Below, piece after piece: positions 17,595-26,795 of a stretch of 64,000 nucleotides of DNA (the stretch's first letter is position 1; each line of letters begins with the position of its first letter). The stretch is from UBA12191 sp964422295 (GTDB taxonomy: Bacteria > Planctomycetota > UBA8108 > UBA1146). The position numbers and the translations under genes were made by a program. The stretch lies in assembly GCA_964422295.1 (NCBI GenBank), contig CAYRAM010000013.1, forward strand, positions 1 to 64,000, in the 5' to 3' direction. The notes beneath the pieces are model-generated. The model saw nothing but the letters and a program-made list of their open reading frames with translations, ran no database searches and was not told where the DNA came from.

Positions 17595-18404
17595 CTAATC
17601 CCAACCCGGTTGCAGATCGACTTTGCCTGAAAGCGCGTAAAATTCTATGGGATTATCCCAAACGATGGTGCGAATCGTCTCCTCTTTGAATCCTTGACGC
17701 CTCATCGCCCATATCGTCTTGGGAACACTGAGCGGATCTGAAGGGCCCCAATCGCAAGAGGAATTGACGAGCATTTTTTCGGCTCCCTGCTCCTCAAAAA
17801 TTGTGGTGGCACGCTCAGGGCTCAACTTGGTGACCGGATACACCGTGTGTCCACACCAGAATCCATTGTCTTTGCTTACCTGAATCGTCTCTTCCGTATT
17901 GTGATCCATGAGGATTTTTGCCGGATCCAGTTTCATATCCTGAATCACCTTTATCGTTCTCTTTGTACCCTCTAATTTGTTCCTGTGAGGAGTGTGGATC
18001 ATCACCGGCAAGTTGGCATCAAACGCCAAATCCAATTGTCTTCTCAGGATCGCTTCTTCCTCATCGGTAATAAGGTCGAATCCCAATTCACCCACCGCCA
18101 CAACCGAAGGATGCTGGAACCACTCAGGCATTCTCTCCAAGACTTCATTGGCGAGGGCAGTATTATTGGCCTCTCTCGGATTGACCCCGATGGTACAGAA
18201 ATGTTGAATCCCGTACTCAGCGGCCCTCTCCCTTTCAAAGTTGGTGATATGATCAAAATAATCGTAGAACGTGCCCGCAAATTTACGGGGCTCACCCAAC
18301 CAAAAAGACGGCTCTGTGATTGCCACGATTCCGGCTGTCGCCATCTTTTCGTAATCGTCAGTGATCCTTGAGATCATGTGACTGTGTGGGTCAAAAATAC
18401 GCAT
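17595..18404 (-). CDS. TatD-like metal-dependent hydrolase, EboB-type
   Basis: Amidohydrolase-superfamily TIM barrel of 269 residues. The metal site is clear: FDPHSHM at the start, GVNPREANN, VAVGELGFDLITDEE with its Glu, MIHTPHR, ILMDHNTEET and NSSCDWGPSDPL with the last Asp. The pattern FWLGEPRKFAGTFYDYFDHI is what I associate with the TatD-like protein of the ebo clusters (bacterial operons linked to export of indole-alkaloid or prenylated compounds) rather than with DNase TatD. No other ebo gene is nearby, so the role here is open. It is followed two bases later by folE. Confidence 0.75.
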   Translation of the reverse strand: MRIFDPHSHMISRITDDYEKMATAGIVAITEPSFWLGEPRKFAGTFYDYFDHITNFERERAAEYGIQHFCTIGVNPREANNTALANEVLERMPEWFQHPSVVAVGELGFDLITDEEEAILRRQLDLAFDANLPVMIHTPHRNKLEGTKRTIKVIQDMKLDPAKILMDHNTEETIQVSKDNGFWCGHTVYPVTKLSPERATTIFEEQGAEKMLVNSSCDWGPSDPLSVPKTIWAMRRQGFKEETIRTIVWDNPIEFYALSGKVDLQPGWD

Positions 18405-18473
18405 ATTGTCCTGTTTTCATCTCTCAGGTACTTCCTCATGGGGGAAACACCGGACCATTATTTTCGTTTCAAC

Positions 18474-19397
18474 TCAGGTTTCTTGGTGTTCCAACCAACG
18501 CTCCGCATCGATGGCTGCTGCACAACCACTTCCTGCAGCGGTGACCGCTTGGCGATAAGTGAAATCTTGAACATCGCCACAGGCGAAGACCCCGTCAACA
18601 CTCGTACGTGTGACCTCCCGGGTCTTGATGTATCCATTATCGTGAAGTTCCAATTGACCTTCAAAGAGGCTCGTATTTGGGGTGTGACCGATCGCCACGA
18701 ATACTCCAGTGAGTGACACGGTGGATTGATCACCCGATTCGAGGTTTTTCACTGTCACACCACTGACTTTCCCATCTTCTTCGAGAACTTCAGTAATTGC
18801 AGAGTGCCACATGAATTCGACCTTTGGATTGTCAAAAGCCTTTTGCTGCATAATCTTGGAGGCTCTCAATTCCCCTCTTCGATGAACCACGGTTACCTTG
18901 TCGGCAAATTTGGTCAGGAACACCGCTTCTTCCATTGCAGAATCCCCGCCTCCCACGACGGCGATCTCTTGGCCTCTGAAAAAGAACCCATCACAAGTTG
19001 CACAAGTGCTGACACCATGTCCCATCAGGCGGCTTTCCGATTCAAGCCCCAGCATCTTCGCACTGGCTCCTGTTGAGATGATGACAGATTTTGCCTCGAC
19101 CTCCTGGGAAGTAGATTTGACTTTGTAGGGTCGGCTTGAAAAATCAACTTCGATCACATCTTCATAGTGAATCTCAGCCCCAAAGCGTTCGGCCTGCTTG
19201 CGAAAATTTTCCATCAGTTCCGGACCCATGATTCCCTCAGGGAACCCTGGATAATTTTCGACGTCCGTGGTCAACATCAATTGTCCCCCCCTGTTTGCAC
19301 CAGCGAAGACCATCGGATTGAGTTGGGCTCTTCCTGCGTAGACCGCAGCGGTGTAACCCGCCGGGCCGGATCCGATGATGACGACATCGCGCACCAT
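18474..19397 (-). CDS. trxB: Thioredoxin reductase
   Basis: NADPH-dependent flavoenzyme that reduces thioredoxin. FAD-binding GSGPAG at residues 9-14, redox pair CATC (Cys132, Cys135), NADPH-binding VVGGGDSAMEEA near 148-159 and the C-terminal FAD motif GVFACGDVQDFTYRQAVTAAGSG are all intact. At 307 residues it is the standard low-molecular-weight type. The redox pair has two Cys, no selenocysteine. ATG 19397 has AAAGAGGT six bases upstream; the TTG at 19415 is less likely. The likely electron route is to trxA at 28.5 kb and then to DsbD. Confidence 0.95.
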   Translation of the reverse strand: MVRDVVIIGSGPAGYTAAVYAGRAQLNPMVFAGANRGGQLMLTTDVENYPGFPEGIMGPELMENFRKQAERFGAEIHYEDVIEVDFSSRPYKVKSTSQEVEAKSVIISTGASAKMLGLESESRLMGHGVSTCATCDGFFFRGQEIAVVGGGDSAMEEAVFLTKFADKVTVVHRRGELRASKIMQQKAFDNPKVEFMWHSAITEVLEEDGKVSGVTVKNLESGDQSTVSLTGVFVAIGHTPNTSLFEGQLELHDNGYIKTREVTRTSVDGVFACGDVQDFTYRQAVTAAGSGCAAAIDAERWLEHQET

Positions 19398-19766
19398 GCT
19401 ATTACCTCTTTCCAAATCGAGAGATCCCTCCCGATCGTCGTTTCAGATTCTGATCTTGTATGTTAAATCAGGACCACACCCCTATCGAGCGGACCGGATC
19501 AAAGGGCTCCCCCGATTCCGGTTTTTTGAGAAACTCCGGGACCCCTGCGGGGTTACTGGGATGGATCGTGACCTAGGGGTCCGATAGTCATAAGCCTCTA
19601 TTTTGTTGAGACTTAAGAAAATTACGCTGGATCAGATCCTTCAACGGACGGAAAACGGTCCTGTATTTTCGGCCCATTGCCAGATCATACTGGCTCCTGG
19701 CAGAGACCGGTTGCTAGAATTCCGCTGTCGTGGGCATTGCTGAACCTTTTTGGAGGAACCATCCCG
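19398..19766. promoter_or_regulatory. Divergent intergenic region between trxB and a secreted-protein gene
   Basis: 369 bases containing no gene. Promoters for both flanking genes should be here. TAGAAT near 19714 resembles a -10 box for the plus-strand gene, but no convincing -35 is visible. GGAGGAACC before 19767 is the ribosome site of the next gene. Confidence 0.4.
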
Positions 19767-20831
19767 ATGAGATTAATTCACCACAGATTCCTGTTTCTCC
19801 TCGTCCTTGCATCCGTCCTGTTGATGGGAGCGGATCAATCACTCCTGGGACAGGATGAAGCCGAATCTGACTCTCCTGAAGTGACGGAGAGGGAGTATGA
19901 AACCCCTCCACTTCCACCGCTCGACCTCGATGATGAAAAACTGAATCAAGACCTTGAACGCTATCGGGAAAACTTGGATGCCCGGGAGTTTTCAAAGGCC
20001 CTCGCCATTATCAAACGGGTACGCTCAAAAGTCAGAAAACCAGAGGACTCCATCGCTGAAATCATCGATCGCTACTTCCGCGAAGCAGATGGGGGAACGG
20101 TATTCGACAAGGCAAAGAAGTACCACGATCGCAAACAGTATCGAAAATCCTTGGGAATCATCACCAAAGAAGATCCCAAGGGAGATGCCTTCGATGGCAC
20201 CCGTATTGGCGAAGAGCTCACCGAGTTGAGGGAACTCTTGATCGACGAAATTTTTCTGCTCATCGATGACTTCGAAAAAAAGGAGTCGGAAGAAGAAAGT
20301 GACGAGGAGCAACCTGAAGGTCGTCGTCGCCAGGGGCAGGGGCAAGGCCAGGGAGGCAATAGCAAAGTGGTCGGGGGAACTCCAGAGGACGGGGATGTTC
20401 GCTCCGGAAAATTTGCATTGCACTGGCGAACTACCGATCGACTCTCTTGGATCACCCTGGGTAATCAGACCTTTCAAAAGATGATGGAGGAAGGTGAAAG
20501 CCTGACCGATTACCGGTATCTCACCCTCTCCCTGCGCTGCGAAACTCCATCTGCCAAACCGAATATTTTGGTGCTCTTCGACGTCGACGGAGAACAAATC
20601 CGTGCCCCAAGAGGCGGAATGAGGCGCGGCGGAGCGCGTGCGTATCAAAGGGACGGTTTCAATACCTCCGTCACTCCAAAAGGTGGTTGGCGAGATTACC
20701 GTCTCGATCTCAAGAAATTTGTCCGCAAGGGCGAAGTAGACTGGGATATGGTCGAAGCACTGCGACTGATTTACACCGGCGGGCCAGATCACCTCATCAT
20801 GATCGACGATGTCCAACTCGAAAAATCTTGA
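19767..20831 (+). CDS. Exported protein with a C-terminal carbohydrate-binding-like (galactose-binding fold) domain
   Basis: 354 residues with a signal peptide (RFLFLLVLASVLLMGADQS, cleaved near LLGQD). A charged helical middle (about 55-190) contains low-complexity EEESDEEQPEGRRRQGQGQGQ. The last 140 residues form a beta-rich domain: SGKFALHWRTTDRLSWITLG, YRYLTLSLRCE, GWRDYRLDLKKF, VEALRLIYTGGPDHLIMIDDV. This strand pattern resembles CBM11/CIA30-type jelly rolls. I infer a periplasmic or surface role; the ligand is unknown. ATG 19767 follows GGAGGAACC; a longer frame from 19677 would ruin the signal peptide. Confidence 0.7.
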   Translation: MRLIHHRFLFLLVLASVLLMGADQSLLGQDEAESDSPEVTEREYETPPLPPLDLDDEKLNQDLERYRENLDAREFSKALAIIKRVRSKVRKPEDSIAEIIDRYFREADGGTVFDKAKKYHDRKQYRKSLGIITKEDPKGDAFDGTRIGEELTELRELLIDEIFLLIDDFEKKESEEESDEEQPEGRRRQGQGQGQGGNSKVVGGTPEDGDVRSGKFALHWRTTDRLSWITLGNQTFQKMMEEGESLTDYRYLTLSLRCETPSAKPNILVLFDVDGEQIRAPRGGMRRGGARAYQRDGFNTSVTPKGGWRDYRLDLKKFVRKGEVDWDMVEALRLIYTGGPDHLIMIDDVQLEKS

Positions 20832-21250
20832 CCTCAGGACCCATTCCTTCGGGCCTATCGTCAAGAGCGATCTCGATTGAAGATTTGCATGCGCGATATT
20901 CATCGCTCTGCACCCAACATGCTCAATAGTACAAGGGCTGAATTGATGCCCCGATAATTCGATGCGTATCCTATTCGATCCTATGTTTCATGGGGAAAAC
21001 CGTGTGAGCCGGTCTGTGAGAAGGGAACTCCTCTCAGGAGTGATGTGTTCCAATGGTTCGAGATGAAATCTCGCCCCTACTAACAAAGCCCATGAAGAAT
21101 CTTCTTCCCGGTCTCAGTAGTGGATTAAATCCAAATTCGGGATCAAATATTGCACGGATACACCATGCTGGCGAATATTCCTTCATAACCACCTACGACT
21201 CGTTGACGTACCAAAAGGTTGGGTTCTAATGAAACCGAGAGGGGAATATC
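20832..21250. other. 419-base intergenic region with a hairpin-rich centre
   Basis: No gene. The plus strand holds short perfect stems such as ACTCCT/AGGAGT around 21025 and CGAGAT-GAA-ATCTCG around 21058-21072, followed by CCCCTAC. This could be a leader RNA element of the downstream barrel gene, but it fits no riboswitch consensus I know. Confidence 0.35.
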
Positions 21251-22693
21251 TTGCTGCAATCCAGACCTCCGGTTTCCCTCTGTGCTCACAATTGCAGACT
21301 ATTCCTTCTCATCTCGGTGTTCGCATTGGGATGGCCAGCTCAACTGGAGTCCCAGGAGAAGCAGGACCCTTTTGTTGACCCCTTTTCAGACAACTCGGAT
21401 CCTCGGGACCCTGACGAACCCTTTTCAGACCCCTTCTCCAATGACAATCAAGCCGACAATCCGACCTCAAATGATCCCGGGTCCATCACCATTGAACCGA
21501 TGGGGAGACTGAAAATCCTGGGTCCCGGCGGTGTTCCCAACGTCGATATCATCTCTACCCTCCGACTGGGATTAAGTCACACTTCTGAGCTTTCTGAGAG
21601 TCTCTCTCTGACAACTCGTGACAGTGAGATTCGCGTGGAAGGGCATATTCTGGGGAAAGATTCATTTCTTGCCCGATTTGACCTTGCTGGTGACAGGTCT
21701 CACGGCCTCCTCTCTGAAATTTGGTTCGACACGACACTGGCTCACGGTATCCATTTGACTGCGGGCAGGATTCCGGGAACTCTTGGGTTGGAAAGTTTTC
21801 CGGGGCATGAAAGACGAATCTCCATCACTCCGGGGTTTCTCGATTGGGCCGGCGGAGGAACCGCATGGGGAGTTCGATCGGGGGGGCGCTGGATCAATGG
21901 AACCGTAAGTGGCGACCTCCAATTGATGTTGGAAGACCCCGTCGATGTCGAAGGCGATGAATTCGGTGGCTATGGAATTTTGACCCGAATCAGCGTGAGA
22001 CCTCTCTCCCAGTTTCTCTTCGGTGGCCCGTCAGATCCAAACCGCCTCTGGAAGGATACTTCCCTCTTCGTCTCCGGTCGTTGGGACTGGGAGGCGGATG
22101 GTGAGTTCGAGATTCGCTCTTCAGGGGATCTGGAGCTTCTGAAAACAACGGATTTGCACTACGACAATATCCACTGGGTTCGAGCGGGTTGGCGACTGCC
22201 GCTCTCTGAGTATCTGCAATTTGAAAATGAATGGCTAAGAACCGGTTTCTTTGGCGTCGGTCCCTTAAAGGTGGATATGCCCGGTGAAGTCACCGCCTTT
22301 CAAGTGGGTCTCCGGGCTCGCGTATGGTCTGACCAGCCACTTCCATTTGCCCTGCCCCACGACCTGCCCGGTGGAGACATGTCGCTGGATGAGGATTCCA
22401 CTTTAGTCACTGCTGAGAGCGACCGGGAGAATCAAGCGGTGGATCTCCTCATACGGTACGAGCAATTGAATTCTAAATCGCGACTCGCAGATCTGGGTCT
22501 TCTCGAGGTCGGATCTGCGGATAATGATCTGGAATCGATCCGCTTCGCTCTCACTCGAACATCAGGCCGAGCCATCCGCTGGACGCTGGAAGGGACATGG
22601 ACTTTCAGCGATGATCCGATAATTCTTCCGGATTCCTCTTCCTCTGCAGACAATCTCTTCACTTTCCGCTGCCTTCTCGAACTCGGTCTTTAA
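21251..22693 (+). CDS. Predicted outer-membrane beta-barrel (porin-like) protein
   Basis: 480 residues, not assigned to a known family with certainty. A signal peptide (RLFLLISVFALGWPAQLESQ) is followed by an acidic repeat of DPFSD units (PFVDPFSDNSDP, EPFSDPFSND). About a dozen amphipathic strands alternating polar and aromatic residues follow, for example FDTTLAHGIHLTAGRIPG, WINGTVSGDLQLMLED, DTSLFVSGRWDWEADGEF, HWVRAGWRLPLSEYLQFENEW, ending FTFRCLLELGL with a hydrophobic terminal residue as in barrels. Phosphate-selective or OprO-type porins are the nearest analogy. TTG start with GAGGGG about six bases upstream. It stands alone between the secreted protein and the pilin-like genes. Confidence 0.55.
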   Translation: MLQSRPPVSLCAHNCRLFLLISVFALGWPAQLESQEKQDPFVDPFSDNSDPRDPDEPFSDPFSNDNQADNPTSNDPGSITIEPMGRLKILGPGGVPNVDIISTLRLGLSHTSELSESLSLTTRDSEIRVEGHILGKDSFLARFDLAGDRSHGLLSEIWFDTTLAHGIHLTAGRIPGTLGLESFPGHERRISITPGFLDWAGGGTAWGVRSGGRWINGTVSGDLQLMLEDPVDVEGDEFGGYGILTRISVRPLSQFLFGGPSDPNRLWKDTSLFVSGRWDWEADGEFEIRSSGDLELLKTTDLHYDNIHWVRAGWRLPLSEYLQFENEWLRTGFFGVGPLKVDMPGEVTAFQVGLRARVWSDQPLPFALPHDLPGGDMSLDEDSTLVTAESDRENQAVDLLIRYEQLNSKSRLADLGLLEVGSADNDLESIRFALTRTSGRAIRWTLEGTWTFSDDPIILPDSSSSADNLFTFRCLLELGL

Positions 22694-22834
22694 TGACCTC
22701 TCACTCTCGGCAAATTCTTCCCGGTTGTTTCCTCCTTCCTCTTTCGATGGATTTGCCGACTTTCTCGATCCCGTCGTAATCTTCTCTGGAGATTCCCGAC
22801 AAGGAATCCCTCGGGGGCCTTGATGGGAGAAGGA

Positions 22835-23284
22835 ATGTCGACCGAATTAAACACGTCCCAGAATTCTTCAGCAGGATTCACCCTTCTGGAAGTACTCATC
22901 GCTATTGCGATTCTGGCTGTAGTCAGTCTCGCTTCTGCAATGGTGATGATTCCAGTGGTAAAAGCACAGAATGAATCCAGAGAGTTCACCCAGGCCACCG
23001 CCATGGGTAGAGCAGTCCTTGAAGAACTCTATTCCCGCTCTCTCGAAGAATTAACCAACTCGCAAGATGGGTATCTCCTTGCTTCCAATTGGCCCAAAAA
23101 AGGAACGCAAATATTCGGAGAAACTCCTTCATTTTCTGAACTGAATGATCCAACGATTCCGACAGTAGATGTTTCGACTGGCCCCCTGGAATCAGACCCG
23201 ATTGAAATCTTGGTTACCGTCAGTTGGACCGGAAGAGATTCCGGGCTCATCACTAAAGAATTTTGGGTCGTGAGAACACGATAA
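22835..23284 (+). CDS. Type IV pilin-like / pseudopilin (PilV or GspI type)
   Basis: 149 residues with a prepilin signal: short leader, then AGFTLLEVLIAIAILAVVSL, i.e. cleavage after Gly, Phe+1 and Glu+5 as required by prepilin peptidase. The remainder is a short soluble domain (about 115 residues) with ILVTVSWTGRDSG near the end, as in minor pilins of the PilV/GspI group. ATG 22835 has GGGAG upstream; a TTG at 22820 also fits. First of three adjacent genes of a minor-pilin set; the next gene's ribosome site AAGGAG follows this stop directly. Confidence 0.8.
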   Translation: MSTELNTSQNSSAGFTLLEVLIAIAILAVVSLASAMVMIPVVKAQNESREFTQATAMGRAVLEELYSRSLEELTNSQDGYLLASNWPKKGTQIFGETPSFSELNDPTIPTVDVSTGPLESDPIEILVTVSWTGRDSGLITKEFWVVRTR

Positions 23285-23295
23285 AGGAGATGGAT

Positions 23296-23976
23296 TTGCA
23301 GCACCCCATTGAACAATCGGAGAGTGGAGCCACCCTCCTTGAAATCCTGATCGCATCGATGGTTTTCATCGTTGTTCTCGCGTTGAGTCTGGCAGCTGCA
23401 AGTGAATTTTCTGCCTATGGTAATCAGGTAGATGCGGACGCAGGAATCCAATTGGATTGTCACAGAGCATTTTCACGAATGGAGTCGGTTCTTCGCCAAG
23501 GATGGTCAACTCCAGTCATCGCAAGTGACGGCACAGCAGTCACAATCCAACTTCTTGGATACTTCTTCAATACCGGATCACAATCTTGGGAAAGAGTCGA
23601 CCCAACAACCTGGAAGCGTGAGTACGACACTTCTACCGCCTCTTACTATTTTGCTGATTCTGGAGGTTTAGAATTACCCGTTGCAGGTTGTACCGTCAGT
23701 TGGGAACGATACAGCACCGACCCTAATGATGATCAGTACTACTTTGGTGATCTCAAATGCACCATCTCCTCTGGTTCAAACTCTACCGATTGGATCCTCT
23801 CTTCTGATATAGGAACCTATGAAACTGACGGCACAGGACAGAGGTACAACGGACTGGAATTTTCTCTGAATGGAAAGTCCATCGAAGTAGAACTCAAACT
23901 TCAAAGAAGTGTCGAAGAAGTCCCTTATGAAATGCGTAGCCGAATCCAACAACGAAACTACCTTGATGGAATCTAA
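23296..23976 (+). CDS. Type IV pilin-like / pseudopilin (PilW or GspJ type)
   Basis: 226 residues. The N-terminus SGATLLEILIASMVFIVVLAL is a prepilin helix with Glu+5, though +1 is Ala instead of the commoner Phe. The C-terminal domain is beta-rich (YYFADSGGLELPVAGCTVSW), like larger minor pilins. I chose TTG 23296, which has AAGGAG six bases upstream; the ATG at 23290 would be too close. It is 11 bases from the previous gene and overlaps the start region of the next one, so the three are one transcript. Confidence 0.75.
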   Translation: MQHPIEQSESGATLLEILIASMVFIVVLALSLAAASEFSAYGNQVDADAGIQLDCHRAFSRMESVLRQGWSTPVIASDGTAVTIQLLGYFFNTGSQSWERVDPTTWKREYDTSTASYYFADSGGLELPVAGCTVSWERYSTDPNDDQYYFGDLKCTISSGSNSTDWILSSDIGTYETDGTGQRYNGLEFSLNGKSIEVELKLQRSVEEVPYEMRSRIQQRNYLDGI

Positions 23977-25828
23977 TGCGCTCTCACCGATCAGTCCATC
24001 TCATTCCAACTTGAAAGTGATCCCTTTGAATAACAACCACGATCTGAAACCTGGAGTTATGGCCTACAGTCCCCAATCCGGAGAATCCGGATTAGCGATG
24101 TTCGTTACCGTATTCATGGCACTCGTATTGGGAATGGTCAGCGCAGTAACCGTGACCACGACTCTGACCAGAAACATCGACTCCCGATTCCAATTAGACA
24201 GGGTTCAGGCCAGGTCCCTCGCTGAAGCCATCCTCGATGCCGCGCAAAAGCAGATTCTTGTGCGAACTGCCAACTTTGATGACCCTTTCGCCAGTTCTAC
24301 ATCCGCCAATGGAATGGTGACCATCGGAGGACAGGATTACTCATGGAATGGTGTCGATTTGACTCCATCGGTCTACCCGGGTGAGGTGGACGCAAACGGC
24401 TGGCGCACCATCGAGGTTCTCTACGACTCCACCACCGGTGCAGGATCTGAAACCCAAGAGATTTACACCCGTGTCGTGCAAATCTTTCCGGGGGTAGACG
24501 TAGCATCGGGAGTTCAAGTCGGGGATGCCATGAGCAGATTGCGCAGAACCATCGAAGTTCAGCGCAACCCTCTCTTCGATTTTGCAATCTTTTTCGATGA
24601 CGATTTGGAACTGCTTCCAGGACCGTCGATGACCTTCTCCGGAAAAGTACACGCCAATGGTGACATCTACGTGGGTGTAGGAAACAACAAGACCCTCGAC
24701 ATCGATTCCGATTACTTCCGCTGCACTGGTGAAATCTTCCGTAAACGAAAGAACAACGGAAGTACCACCGGTGGAACCGTTCGAATCAAAAATTCGGATG
24801 GCGAATTCAAAAGCCTGCGCAATGATCGAGATTACGATTACTGGAATGATCCGGAGGCTTGGGTCGACTACGCCGACAACCGCTGGGGCGGGACTGTGCA
24901 AACTGGCAGCCACGGCGTACTGACTCAAAACGCCCCTGACATCGGTTCAATTTCCAATTCAGGGCATTACCGAAACAGTGCGGATTTGGTTTTTCATAAC
25001 GACCGTGTTTACCACGTCCAAAATGGTGTCGAAGTTGATATCACCTCCCAGGTTTCCACCGCAATCAGCGAATCGACCTCTGAAATGTACGACGCACGGG
25101 AGGAAACTTACGTTCCTCTGACGGAAATCGATCTATCTGATCCGTTGCTGACGAACTACATCGAAAGCACCAATCAGGACGCAGATCCCTCCAATGATAT
25201 TCATCAGATTTATGCCTACCGCTCCCCCACTCCCCAACCTGCGAATTGGGATCCCGGTGCAGCTTCCAATTGGTTTGAAGGCATCCGCCTGACAAATGGA
25301 GCGACGATCCCCGATGATCTTCTCTTTGTCAGCGAAAATCCGATTTATGTTCAAGGTGATTTCAATACTACCGATTTCGGAACTTCGGATCAGAAAACGG
25401 TGGCGGTCATCAGCGATGCCGTCAATCTGCTCTCCAATACGTGGGATGATGAACGAGAGCCCGGCGACTCCTATTCCGATATCGACAATGCGACAGAAAC
25501 CACCTTTAACATGGCATTGATCACCGGAAATGTTCCCACCCCTAATGGTGGCGGCAATTACTCCGGTGGTTTGGAAAACCTGCCCCGTTTCCATGAGAAA
25601 TGGTCAGGAGTCGATTGCCACATCAATGGTGCTTTCATCAACCTGTTCCAGAGTCGCCAGGCGACCGAGCGTTGGGGAAAATCGGGGGTTTACAGGCCTC
25701 CAGTTCGATCCTGGGGTTACGATCCAGGCCTTCTCGATGCCAGTGTCCTGCGTGACCTCTTTCCTCAAGCAGTTTCCATCGACCGCCTGGTTTGGGAAGA
25801 AGGCCAGTCGATCCTTCCCGGATCCTGA
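23966..25828 (+). CDS. PilX-like pilus assembly protein with a large exported domain
   Basis: About 620 residues. A hydrophobic helix near the start (SGLAMFVTVFMALVLGMVSAVTVTT) without the usual Glu resembles the PilX N-terminal region; then come many Thr and Arg as in RNIDSRFQLDRVQARSLAEA. A long extracytoplasmic part follows, with FFDDDLELLPGPSMTFSGKVHANGDIYVG and ISDAVNLLSNTWDD. Such PilX-like proteins with a polymer-like tail are frequent in planctomycetes; the function is not proven. No in-frame start has a good ribosome site: ATG 23966 overlaps the previous stop, and 23909 or 24059 are alternatives. Confidence 0.65.
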   Translation: MESNALSPISPSHSNLKVIPLNNNHDLKPGVMAYSPQSGESGLAMFVTVFMALVLGMVSAVTVTTTLTRNIDSRFQLDRVQARSLAEAILDAAQKQILVRTANFDDPFASSTSANGMVTIGGQDYSWNGVDLTPSVYPGEVDANGWRTIEVLYDSTTGAGSETQEIYTRVVQIFPGVDVASGVQVGDAMSRLRRTIEVQRNPLFDFAIFFDDDLELLPGPSMTFSGKVHANGDIYVGVGNNKTLDIDSDYFRCTGEIFRKRKNNGSTTGGTVRIKNSDGEFKSLRNDRDYDYWNDPEAWVDYADNRWGGTVQTGSHGVLTQNAPDIGSISNSGHYRNSADLVFHNDRVYHVQNGVEVDITSQVSTAISESTSEMYDAREETYVPLTEIDLSDPLLTNYIESTNQDADPSNDIHQIYAYRSPTPQPANWDPGAASNWFEGIRLTNGATIPDDLLFVSENPIYVQGDFNTTDFGTSDQKTVAVISDAVNLLSNTWDDEREPGDSYSDIDNATETTFNMALITGNVPTPNGGGNYSGGLENLPRFHEKWSGVDCHINGAFINLFQSRQATERWGKSGVYRPPVRSWGYDPGLLDASVLRDLFPQAVSIDRLVWEEGQSILPGS

Positions 25829-25912
25829 GTAACGGTTACCTTCGGGGCCTCTTCTGATCGTGCAATCCAACTCCCATCCGGTATCCTGTGCATCGAAACA
25901 ACGGATAGGGAA

Positions 25913-26785
25913 ATGGATATGAGCACTGATTCTACAGAAAACCGATCTCCCCACCGTCCGACGATGAAGTTGTCGGTCAAACGAACCCGGCCGGGAAGAT
26001 CTCCCCGCGGACTCGATGAAATCGCAGTGGAAGAGCCTCTGGAAATCCGACTTCGCTGGATCGATTCTGGTCAGGAGCGCGAAGAGCGCGTCGGCACAAC
26101 CATGAGAACTCCCGGCGATGATTTTGAGCTCGCCCGCGGATTCCTCATCGCAGAAGGAATTCTCGGTGTCAGTGATAGTCCGGCAGGAATCTCTCACTGC
26201 ACCGACGGAAAAGCAGAAGAGCCTCTCAATGTCGTCACTGTAACCCTGCGAGAAGGATCAGCCCCTGATCTGGAACACTTGGAAACCCTGGGTCACGGGA
26301 CCAGCGCATGTGGAATCTGTGGAAGAACCAGGCTGGAAGATGTTCTGCGAAAAATTCCCGAAATCGTGGAATCTGCAGCCGTGGACCCTCAATGGCTGGC
26401 AACCTTGCCGGGACTGTTGAGAGATTCTCAGAAACTGTTCGAATCTACCGGAGGTGTTCATGCTGCAGGCGCATGGCCATCGGGTGGGGAGTTGATTGCA
26501 CTTCGTGAAGATGTCGGCAGACACAACGCCCTCGACAAGCTGGTGGGATCCCTGTCACAGCGTGGAGACCTTCCGGCACATGGTCTGGTGTGCACCGTCA
26601 GTGGCAGAGCCAGTTTTGAATTGGTGCAGAAGGCTGCCGTTGCAGGCTTTCAAGCATTGATCGCTGTCGGTGCGCCATCCAGTTTGGCGGTAGAGACCGC
26701 TCGTGAAGCGGGAATGATACTGTGCGGTTTCGCCAGTGAATCGGGGCTCAACTGTTATTCCGGCTCGTCTGATTTGGGGCTTTGA
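25913..26785 (+). CDS. fdhD: Formate dehydrogenase accessory sulfurtransferase
   Basis: FdhD passes sulfur from IscS to the molybdenum cofactor of formate dehydrogenase. The catalytic CGIC motif lies in GHGTSACGICGR (about 124-135). The family signatures RTPGDDFELARGFLIAEGI, TGGVHAAG, EDVGRHNALDKL and SGRASFELVQKAAVAG are intact. At 290 residues the length is normal. Either of two close ATGs (25913, 25919) could start it. No formate dehydrogenase gene is in the window. Formate dehydrogenase is often a selenoprotein, relevant to the recoded TGA codons described at 34.9 and 39.9 kb. Confidence 0.95.
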   Translation: MDMSTDSTENRSPHRPTMKLSVKRTRPGRSPRGLDEIAVEEPLEIRLRWIDSGQEREERVGTTMRTPGDDFELARGFLIAEGILGVSDSPAGISHCTDGKAEEPLNVVTVTLREGSAPDLEHLETLGHGTSACGICGRTRLEDVLRKIPEIVESAAVDPQWLATLPGLLRDSQKLFESTGGVHAAGAWPSGGELIALREDVGRHNALDKLVGSLSQRGDLPAHGLVCTVSGRASFELVQKAAVAGFQALIAVGAPSSLAVETAREAGMILCGFASESGLNCYSGSSDLGL

Positions 26786-26795
26786 AACTGGGGGC

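Noticed and set aside
21045..21075. GGTTCGAG at 21047 as a tRNA T-loop
   Set aside because: The bases pair instead as a CGAGAT/ATCTCG hairpin; no tRNA body around it.
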